From DASUPK01 sp036265435 (GTDB taxonomy: Bacteria; Actinomycetota; Thermoleophilia; Solirubrobacterales; 70-9): a stretch of DNA of 9,131 nt. Below are positions 1-4,343 of the stretch, piece after piece. Numbering within the stretch: the first letter of the stretch is position 1; every line of letters begins with the position of its first letter. Under the pieces are notes generated by a model, which saw only the letters and a list, made by a program, of their open reading frames with translations, did not search any database and was not told the DNA's origin. The stretch lies in the NCBI GenBank assembly GCA_036265435.1, contig DATAPB010000225.1, forward strand, positions 1 through 9,131, given 5' to 3'. Made by a program: the position numbers and the translations under genes.

Positions 1-164
1 CGAGGGTCGGCAACCTAATGTTCGCCGTGCTTGATGCAACCGAGGCCGGGGAGGCGGTAGCTCGGGTGAGCGCCGTGCTTGGGAAAGAGGGTGGTAACTA
101 CAACGTTGATCGAGGCGTGACCTTCAACCCGGAGGACTGGAAGAACCGTCAGGAGTCGGACTAG
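1..164 (+). CDS. 3' end of an unrecognised protein gene (partial)
   Basis: An open frame enters from the left edge (first full codon at 3) and stops with TAG at 162-164, giving the last 53 residues of a protein. The fragment reads RVGNLMFAVLDATEAG at its start and ends FNPEDWKNRQESD. Third codon positions are mostly G or C and the residue composition is balanced, as expected for real coding sequence. It is convergent with the minus-strand gene ending at 195, leaving 30 bp between them. I do not recognise a family. A start inside the fragment (ATG at 18-20) would leave a protein under 50 residues, so continuation to the left is more likely. Confidence 0.5.
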   Translation, partial: RVGNLMFAVLDATEAGEAVARVSAVLGKEGGNYNVDRGVTFNPEDWKNRQESD

Positions 165-194
165 TTGTCCCTTGCCGCCTCGGAGGCCTTGGGT

Positions 195-473
195 CTACTC
201 CGGAAGGTCCTTGTGCCGTAGAAGCAATCGGAGTCGGTCCACGCCATCGGAGTCGACCCACCGCTCGTCGGTCGGCTCGCCTTTGCGGTCAAGGCTTCTG
301 ACCTTCAGGTAGCCGCCGCCACGATCCTCGACCTCCACATGTGAGCAATACTTGGCCATCTCAGCAACCGACTTCACCTGCTCCGTCGTAAGAGTGAGCT
401 TCGGCCCCGGCACGTTCATCTCCTCCGGTCCCTTCGGGCCTCGAAGGAACGGGCGATCCATCTCGTCAGTCAT
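195..473 (-). CDS. small hypothetical protein, third gene of accessory cluster
   Basis: This 92-residue protein is not from a family I recognise. It is acidic and charged, with a probable short helix (TTEQVKSVAEMAKYC, residues about 29-43), then a glycine-rich turn and a beta-like segment (GGGYLKVRSLD), and a basic Leu-rich tail (RLRLLLRHKDLPE). It has no signal peptide or membrane segment. The ATG at 473 lies 21 bp after the stop of the preceding same-strand gene, with no clear Shine-Dalgarno sequence. Internal Met codons at residues 5 and 19 are alternatives, and the one at residue 19 has GGAGG only 2 nt away, which is too close. The spacing suggests co-transcription with the two genes upstream. 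Function unknown. Confidence 0.6.
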   Translation of the reverse strand: MTDEMDRPFLRGPKGPEEMNVPGPKLTLTTEQVKSVAEMAKYCSHVEVEDRGGGYLKVRSLDRKGEPTDERWVDSDGVDRLRLLLRHKDLPE

Positions 474-494
474 GCTCGGCGAACGTATTGGAAA

Positions 495-887
495 TCAGTC
501 GCCGGGTGGGTAATCCGGGACGATTGAGTCCACACGCTGATGCTCGACCTCATCGGCGTGGGTCTTGCAGAGTTCGGAGACGACGGTGGTGTTCTTCGCT
601 GTCTCGGTCATCACCGCGATGTAGGTGGCTGGTTCTTCGCACTGGTCTCGGGGTGGCTCACATGCACCGTGAAGTTCCCACTGAGACCGACCTGCGGCGA
701 GTTCGTCCGCATGTTCCTCGCATCCCCATGCAATCTCGATATCCACACGGCTACCAGGGGCCCAGGTGTCCAGTTGCTCTCGGTCTCGGATGTAGGCCGC
801 GACCGCGGCTGGTGGTCGCTCGCATCCCTCCATCTCGCAACGAGAGGGAACCTCGAGTGTGGCGATCGTGTTCACCCATGTGGGCAT
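495..887 (-). CDS. hypothetical protein with two Cys-Cys...CxxH (zinc-binding-like) repeats
   Basis: This 130-residue protein carries the same pattern twice. Copy one has C17-x4-C22, then C56-x2-H59 (GCEEHADEL). Copy two has C76-x6-C83, then C107-x2-H110 (LCKTHADEV). Around the anchors the copies also match (CERPPA against CEEPAT; CEEHADEL against CKTHADEV), so an internal duplication is likely. Two Cys pairs each completed by Cys and His suggest two structural zinc sites; that is inference, and I do not recognise a named family. The ATG at 887 shares its A with the TGA of the preceding gene (TGATG). No Shine-Dalgarno sequence precedes it, so translational coupling is expected. The protein is cytosolic by appearance, with no signal peptide or membrane segment. 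Confidence 0.7.
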   Translation of the reverse strand: MPTWVNTIATLEVPSRCEMEGCERPPAAVAAYIRDREQLDTWAPGSRVDIEIAWGCEEHADELAAGRSQWELHGACEPPRDQCEEPATYIAVMTETAKNTTVVSELCKTHADEVEHQRVDSIVPDYPPGD

Positions 888-1132
888 CAGTTCAGGCTAG
901 ACCTACGTCGCTGATCGTTGTAGTCGCTCGCATCGCCGGCCAGCGCGACCGTCAGCATCTCCTTGGCCTGGGTCTCGGTGAGACCGTCGACTATCTCCTT
1001 CAGCGGTGTGAGGTCCTGACCGGTCTCGATCAGGTGGGCGCCGAGGGCGATGAGCTTGCGATGGCTCTCGCGGTAGGTGGCGATCGCCACCTCCCATTCC
1101 TCGGGTGTTGGTTTGCTCTCCTCTGACGACAT
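887..1132 (-). CDS. small helical hypothetical protein, first gene of accessory cluster
   Basis: This 81-residue protein begins MSSEESKPTPEEWEVA. The start at 1132 is chosen because AAAGGAGAA lies just upstream with a 5-nt gap to ATG. An in-frame ATG further out (1201) lacks such a site and would add 23 unlikely residues. The sequence is rich in Glu, Ala and Leu and should be mostly alpha-helical from about residue 10 to 66, with a polar basic tail (DQRRRSSLN). There is no signal peptide or membrane segment. Its TGA overlaps the ATG of the next gene by one base. Family not recognised. It is probably the promoter-proximal gene of a three-gene message. Confidence 0.7.
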   Translation of the reverse strand: MSSEESKPTPEEWEVAIATYRESHRKLIALGAHLIETGQDLTPLKEIVDGLTETQAKEMLTVALAGDASDYNDQRRRSSLN

Positions 1133-1135
1133 AGG

Positions 1136-1144
1136 TTCTCCTTT
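1136..1144 (-). promoter_or_regulatory. strong ribosome binding site for the 81-residue gene
   Basis: On the minus strand the sequence reads AAAGGAGAA, with the AGGAG core five bases from the ATG at 1132. It is the strongest ribosome binding site in the three-gene cluster and decides the start of its first gene. The two genes behind it have none and probably depend on coupling. Confidence 0.75.
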
Positions 1145-1197
1145 CGTTTGCAGTCCAACTGCGAGTCGCTCACCTCGGCTAGTCGCCGCGGCTTGCT

Positions 1198-1231
1198 CCA
1201 TCGATTAGGTCGGTAGCTCTTGCCATCGATT
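1198..1231. repeat. 9-bp direct repeat ccatcgatt, 25-bp period
   Basis: The sequence ccatcgatt occurs at 1198-1206 and again at 1223-1231. Each copy contains the palindrome atcgat. The pair sits 66-100 bp upstream of the start of the 81-residue gene, where an operator could be expected. Chance is not excluded for a repeat this short. Confidence 0.4.
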
Positions 1232-1544
1232 GGGCTCGAGGACAACGGCTTGGCTCGGGGCGCACTGCCCCCTATGGAGGGGGGACAGCACGACCATCGA
1301 CCGGGACTGAGGAATCCGTGTTGGACGAGGCCCGAGTCTCTAACGCGCCCAGGTGCAGCTTTACCGCGCAGCTCTTGCGAGCTTCGACTCGTCTGCCCTG
1401 CTCCGAGGAGCACTGCGACGGGGCATAAGGGATCTGGGAATGTCCTCCGCTCTGGTCGCTCTCACGTCCGTTTTCCTATCTGGCCGTCACCGGGGCGGAG
1501 GATCGAGGAGAACCATCCCTCGCCGGGAGGCGTTATCCGGGGGC

Positions 1545-1826
1545 TTAGATCCGGCGGCGTACCTCCCTGACCTTCTCGAGGATCGTCGCGGTGTCGTCCT
1601 CGGGGAGCACGTAGAGCCGTACACCGCGTCCATCCCGTGACGGGCGTCGAGGAGCAGGGCCCCCGCCGTTGGTGGAAGGGGTCTCAGACGAGGTAGAAGC
1701 CGTTGAAAGCCGTTGTGGGTGCCTCTTCGCCCAGGACTCGTACCTACAGCGGTCTGAGCAGTGACGGGCGTCCCTGCGCCTGCCCTCCAGTGAGGCGCCG
1801 CAGTTTTCGCAACGGGGTGGTAGCAA
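1545..1826 (-). CDS. small zinc-ribbon protein (CxxC...CxxxC), start uncertain
   Basis: Numbering from a TTG at 1826, the 93-residue protein has C6-E-N-C9 and, 13 residues later, C23-S-D-R-C27, a CxxC-x13-CxxxC pattern typical of small zinc ribbons; the spacer GRRRDARHCS is strongly basic. A Ser/Thr/Pro-rich linker follows (about 35-62), then a C-terminal segment predicted as strand plus helix (VRLYVLPEDD, then a helix ending EVRRRI). The frame stays open upstream to 2027, but that extension runs through the tRNA-Gly gene and is not a credible start. Between tRNA and TTG I see no in-frame ATG or GTG and no clear Shine-Dalgarno sequence. The gene may be read from the tRNA transcript, use a weak start, or have lost its original 5' end. 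Specific family not recognised. Confidence 0.5.
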   Translation of the reverse strand: MLPPRCENCGASLEGRRRDARHCSDRCRYESWAKRHPQRLSTASTSSETPSTNGGGPAPRRPSRDGRGVRLYVLPEDDTATILEKVREVRRRI

Positions 1827-1839
1827 CGGCTCTGCTACC
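1819..1839. repeat. 7-bp inverted repeat ggtagca...tgctacc
   Basis: Perfect arms at 1819-1825 and 1833-1839 are separated by seven bases. Further GGTAGC/GCTACC-like copies follow up to about 1865. The minus strand thus carries a run of GGTAGC units across the proposed start of the zinc-ribbon gene. They could be operator half-sites or a by-product of a repeated Val-Ala-Glu-Pro coding stretch. Confidence 0.35.
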
Positions 1840-1985
1840 GGTTCGGCTGCTACTACCTCGCTACCAATTGGGTTCGGAACCGGCCCATTCCGGCGGCCGG
1901 GATCGCGATCGTGATCTGGCTGGAAATCGCTCTCTAACGCCGTTCTGTCGCGGTCTGTCGCGACTTGGCGGAGAGCCTCATGACA

Positions 1986-2059
1986 AGCGGCTGATGGGAT
2001 TCGAACCCACGACCTTCTGCATGGCAAGCAGACGCTCTAGCCAACTGAGCTACAGCCGC
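1986..2059 (-). tRNA. tRNA-Gly (anticodon GCC)
   Basis: Read on the minus strand, the acceptor arms GCGGCTG and CAGCCGC pair perfectly. The D arm is GCTC...GAGC. The anticodon stem TCTGC/GCAGA encloses the loop TTGCCAT, so the anticodon is GCC, decoding GGC and GGU. The T arm is GTGGG-TTCGAAT-CCCAT, with one G-U pair. The discriminator base is T (U73), usual for bacterial tRNA-Gly. No CCA is encoded, so it must be added after transcription. The gene stands alone, divergent from the protease gene, with a small zinc-ribbon gene downstream on its own strand. It sits at the edge of the accessory-looking region, and tRNA 3' ends are common integration sites for mobile elements. Confidence 0.95.
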
Positions 2060-2070
2060 GCGAGGCGAGA

Positions 2071-2076
2071 AGTATA
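2071..2076 (-). promoter_or_regulatory. probable -10 element (TATACT) of the tRNA-Gly promoter
   Basis: The minus strand reads TATACT, one base from the sigma-70 consensus TATAAT. It is placed so that transcription would begin about five bases before the tRNA 5' end. No convincing -35 box lies at the usual distance; that position is occupied by a G/C-rich run. The call rests on the -10 match and its position only. Confidence 0.5.
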
Positions 2077-2144
2077 GGTGCGGGCAAGTGGGGCCCCCCA
2101 TGCTCACTTTTAGGTATGGTCATCGCGCTTGGGGTAACTATCAC

Positions 2145-2150
2145 AGGAGG
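2145..2150 (+). promoter_or_regulatory. ribosome binding site of the secreted protease
   Basis: AGGAGG, followed by two more G, lies 10 bases before the ATG at 2161. This site selects that ATG, whose product opens with a signal peptide, over an in-frame ATG at 2116 that has no such site. Confidence 0.75.
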
Positions 2151-2160
2151 GGAATCCGCA

Positions 2161-3018
2161 ATGCATCCCAAGGCTCTGACCGCGCTGCTTGGCGCAGTAG
2201 CGATCTCGGCGCTTCTCATCGCACCTTCGGTCGCTTCGGCCTGGGCTCCGGCCGACCAGGCGACCATCCATCCGGGGGTCCAGCTATTCACGCAGGGCGC
2301 CCAGTGCACCTCAAACTTCGTCTATCAGGACGGCTCGAACGTCTATCTCGGTCAGGCGGCGCACTGCTCGGGCACCGGCGCCGCCACCGACACCGACGGC
2401 TGCGACTCCGGCTCGCTGCCGGTCGGCACGCCGGTGGACGTCACGGGCGCGGACCATCCGGGAACACTCGTCTACAACAGCTGGCTCACCATGCAGTCCA
2501 AGGGGGAGACCGACGCGGACACCTGCGCGTTCAACGATCTCGCCCTGATCAAGGTCGACCCGGCGGACGTGGGCAAGGTGAATCCGTCGGTTCCCGCCTT
2601 CGGCGGCCCGACCGGAGTCGGCACCTGGGGAGGCACGGGCTCGCAGGTCTACACGTACGGCAACTCCGAGCTGCGCGGCGGCATCGCGGCGCTCAGCCCC
2701 AAGATCGGACTGGTCGTCCAGGGCACGCCGAGCGGCTGGAGCCACGACGTCCATACCGTCACGCCCGGTATCCCGGGCGACTCCGGCAGCGGCTTCTTGG
2801 ACGCTAATGGCGGAGCGATCGGAGTGCTCAGCACCGTTCAGCTCGCGCCGCTTGCTGCCTCGAACGGCGTGGGCAACCTCGGCATGGAGCTCGCCTACCT
2901 GCACGCCAACGCTCCCGGATTCGCAGGCGTCAACCTGGTGCCTGGGACGGAGCAGTTCAACCAGAACATCGTCGGGGCCGTCCTCAAGGGCGCCGGCCTG
3001 AAGGGGCTGGGCCTGTAG
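2161..3018 (+). CDS. secreted trypsin-like (S1 family) serine protease
   Basis: This 285-residue protein begins with a signal peptide: MHPK, a hydrophobic core at about 5-22, and a probable cleavage after A27 (SVASA|WAP). The mature part has the chymotrypsin-fold triad in order: His68 in QAAHCSG, Asp126 in FNDLALIKV, and Ser208 in PGDSGSGF. Cys49 and Cys69 flank the first barrel strands and match the classic disulfide beside the catalytic His. Cys81 and Cys122 are the only other cysteines and may pair. Only about 20 residues separate the signal cleavage site from Cys49, so there is no long pro-region. There are no membrane or anchor segments, so it is probably released outside the cell. The substrate cannot be told from sequence. 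It is transcribed alone, between a divergent tRNA and a terminator. Confidence 0.9.
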   Translation: MHPKALTALLGAVAISALLIAPSVASAWAPADQATIHPGVQLFTQGAQCTSNFVYQDGSNVYLGQAAHCSGTGAATDTDGCDSGSLPVGTPVDVTGADHPGTLVYNSWLTMQSKGETDADTCAFNDLALIKVDPADVGKVNPSVPAFGGPTGVGTWGGTGSQVYTYGNSELRGGIAALSPKIGLVVQGTPSGWSHDVHTVTPGIPGDSGSGFLDANGGAIGVLSTVQLAPLAASNGVGNLGMELAYLHANAPGFAGVNLVPGTEQFNQNIVGAVLKGAGLKGLGL

Positions 3019-3049
3019 GAATCGGGTTCTCACACCAATAGAGGTCTGC

Positions 3050-3083
3050 AAAGGCCGGGTTCCGAGGGCCCGGCCTTTTCTTC
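3050..3083 (+). terminator. intrinsic terminator after the protease gene
   Basis: A 10-bp perfect stem (3050-3059 with 3069-3078, aaaggccggg/cccggccttt core) with a 9-base loop is followed by ttttcttc. It begins 32 bp after the protease stop. The minus strand has only a short T run after the same stem, so it may also partly terminate the convergent operon ending at 3086. Confidence 0.85.
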
Positions 3084-3085
3084 GC

Positions 3086-3943
3086 TCAGTCGGCAGCGCC
3101 CTCGAGGTCCGCGAGCTCGTCGTCGCCGAGCCGAAGCTCGGCCGCAGCGAGATTCTCCTCGAGGTGCTCGACGGATGAAGTGCCCGGGATCGGCACGATG
3201 GCCACCGAGCGCGCCAGCAGCCAGGCGAGCGCGACTTGCCCCGGCGACGCGTCGTGTCGCGACGCGATCCTGTCGACCGGGCCCCCGGGCTCGGCGAGCT
3301 CGCCCGCCGCAATCGGGGCCCAGGGGAAGAAGGCGATTCCGAGATCCTCGCAACGCCGGAGCACGTCCTGCGATGACCGATCGGTCAGGTTGAAGCGGTT
3401 CTGGACCGAGACCACCTCGACGATCTCGCGCGCGGTCTCGAGCTGCTCGATCGAGACGTTGGAGACGCCGACGTGCCGGATCTTGCCTTCATCCTGGAGC
3501 TCCTTGAGCGCTCCAATGGATTCCGCGTAGGGGACCCTCTTGTCGGGACGGTGGTGCTGATAGAGGTCGATGGTGTCGAGCCGAAGGCGCCGGAGCGAGC
3601 CCTCGCAGGCCTCCCTGAGATGTTCGGGCCTGCCGTCGGCAGGCCAGCGGCCGGGACCCGTTCGAATCAGGCCGCCCTTCGTGGCGATCAGCAGGTCCTC
3701 CGGATAGGGGTACAGCGCCTCCGATATCAGCTCCTCGCTGACGTGCGGCCCATACGAATCGGCGGTGTCGATCAAGTTGACCCCGAGCTCCACGGCGCGC
3801 TGGAGGACGGCGATCGCCTCGTCGTGATCGGCCGGCGGCCCCCAGATCCCCGGCCCGGTGATGCGCATCGCGCCGAATCCGAGCCGGCGAACCCGGCGAT
3901 CGCCGATCTCGATCGTGCCCACGTTCTCGTCGGTGATCGTCAT
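3086..3943 (-). CDS. aldo/keto reductase
   Basis: This 285-residue protein is a full-length member of the NAD(P)H-dependent aldo/keto reductase superfamily, a (beta/alpha)8 barrel that reduces carbonyls to alcohols in the cytosol. The catalytic tetrad is visible: Asp59 and Tyr64 in LIDTADSYG, Lys89 in LIATKGG, and His131 in DLYQHHRPD. The family signature before the cofactor site (HVGVSN, about 157-162) and the C-terminal cofactor loop VPIPGTSSVEHLEENL are present. The physiological substrate cannot be predicted. Its ATG overlaps the stop of the RNase H gene in ATGA and has no Shine-Dalgarno sequence of its own, so translational coupling is likely. It is the last gene of the minus-strand run and ends near the 3050-3083 terminator. 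Confidence 0.93.
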   Translation of the reverse strand: MTITDENVGTIEIGDRRVRRLGFGAMRITGPGIWGPPADHDEAIAVLQRAVELGVNLIDTADSYGPHVSEELISEALYPYPEDLLIATKGGLIRTGPGRWPADGRPEHLREACEGSLRRLRLDTIDLYQHHRPDKRVPYAESIGALKELQDEGKIRHVGVSNVSIEQLETAREIVEVVSVQNRFNLTDRSSQDVLRRCEDLGIAFFPWAPIAAGELAEPGGPVDRIASRHDASPGQVALAWLLARSVAIVPIPGTSSVEHLEENLAAAELRLGDDELADLEGAAD

Positions 3944-4341
3944 GCCGCAGCGTCCAATGCCTCATTTAACAACTCATCAGCCCGCTCGTTCTCGCCTCGC
4001 TTGACATGACGGATCGACCAGCTGGACAGGTCCCTGAGAGCGTCCCTCACCTTCGTGTGCAGTGGCCGCAGGTGATCCTGCTTCACCCTCCAGTTGCCCT
4101 TCACCTGCTCGACGATCAGCTTCGAGTCGCCGACGAACTCGACCTCGTCCGCCTCGAGTTCCTTGGCGAGCTCGATGCCAAGCAGGAGCGCCCGGTATTC
4201 CGCAACGTTGTTGGTGGCCTCGCCGATCGTCTCGCTGCGCTCGGCAAGCACCTCGCCGGCCGGGTCGGTGGCGACGGCGGCGACCGCCGCGGGCCCCGGA
4301 TTGCCCCGGGAGCCCCCGTCGACGTTGACGACGACTTTCAG
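3940..4341 (-). CDS. RNase HI-like protein, probable non-standard start
   Basis: The protein belongs to the RNase HI fold, which cuts RNA in RNA/DNA hybrids using two metal ions held by four acidic residues. All four acidic motifs are encoded: Asp in NVDGGSRGNPG, Glu in NNVAEYRALLLGIELA, Asp in VGDSKLIVEQ and Asp in NERADELLNEA. The first motif lies upstream of the first usable GTG (4251), so a GTG-started product (103 residues) would lack a catalytic Asp and the first strand. No ATG, GTG or TTG exists in this frame between the motif and at least 4560. I therefore place the start at CTG 4341 (133 residues, close to family length), two bases after the EF-G-like stop. ATA at 4347 is the other candidate and sits 9 nt after AGGA. 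The stop overlaps the reductase ATG. Function as a true RNase H rather than a structural relative is inference. Confidence 0.8.
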   Translation of the reverse strand: MKVVVNVDGGSRGNPGPAAVAAVATDPAGEVLAERSETIGEATNNVAEYRALLLGIELAKELEADEVEFVGDSKLIVEQVKGNWRVKQDHLRPLHTKVRDALRDLSSWSIRHVKRGENERADELLNEALDAAA

Positions 4342-4343
4342 GC

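Larger units (their letters stand above)
1133..1544. other. 412-bp stretch without a convincing gene, upstream of the three-gene cluster
   Basis: Apart from the ribosome binding site at its low end, I see no supported gene here; open frames on both strands lack start signals and have unnatural composition (Arg/Pro/Ser-rich). It contains a 5-bp inverted repeat at 1150-1162 (gcagt-cca-actgc) just before the ribosome binding site. There is also a 9-bp direct repeat (1198-1206 and 1223-1231), a G+C hairpin at 1268-1283 (ccccct-atgg-aggggg) and a palindrome at 1399-1412 (tgctcc-ga-ggagca). The promoter of the minus-strand cluster should lie here, but I could not find a clear -35/-10 pair. Remnants of decayed genes are possible. 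Confidence 0.5.

Noticed and set aside
165..194. Hairpin between the two convergent genes as a terminator
   Set aside because: Only a four-base stem (gcct/aggc) with no T run on either strand.
488..1126. Plus-strand open frame of 212 codons over the small-gene cluster
   Set aside because: Arg/Pro-rich translation with no domain pattern, and it lies opposite the minus-strand genes that have start overlap, a ribosome binding site and repeated Cys/His motifs.
1030..1413. Minus-strand open frame of 127 codons overlapping the 81-residue gene
   Set aside because: It is out of frame with a gene that has a strong ribosome binding site and coupled downstream start, and its translation is Arg/Pro/Ser-rich.
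1220..1640. Plus-strand open frames in the gene-poor stretch
   Set aside because: No ribosome binding site, unnatural composition, and their 3' parts run antisense to the zinc-ribbon gene.
1697..1716. Ten-base tandem repeat (aagccgttga, aagccgttgt) considered as a frameshifting duplication in the zinc-ribbon gene
   Set aside because: Removing one copy gives a less natural downstream protein; the present frame reads through to a sensible C-terminus.
1944..1981. ATG at 1981 as the start of the zinc-ribbon gene, put out of frame by a 10-bp duplication
   Set aside because: Removing one repeat copy still does not bring that ATG into the zinc-ribbon frame, and the reading ends at a stop before the Cys motifs.
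2311..3312. Long minus-strand open frame opposite the protease
   Set aside because: It is the shadow of a high-GC gene: Arg/Gly/Ala-rich composition, no ribosome binding site, and it crosses the terminator at 3050-3083 and the reductase.
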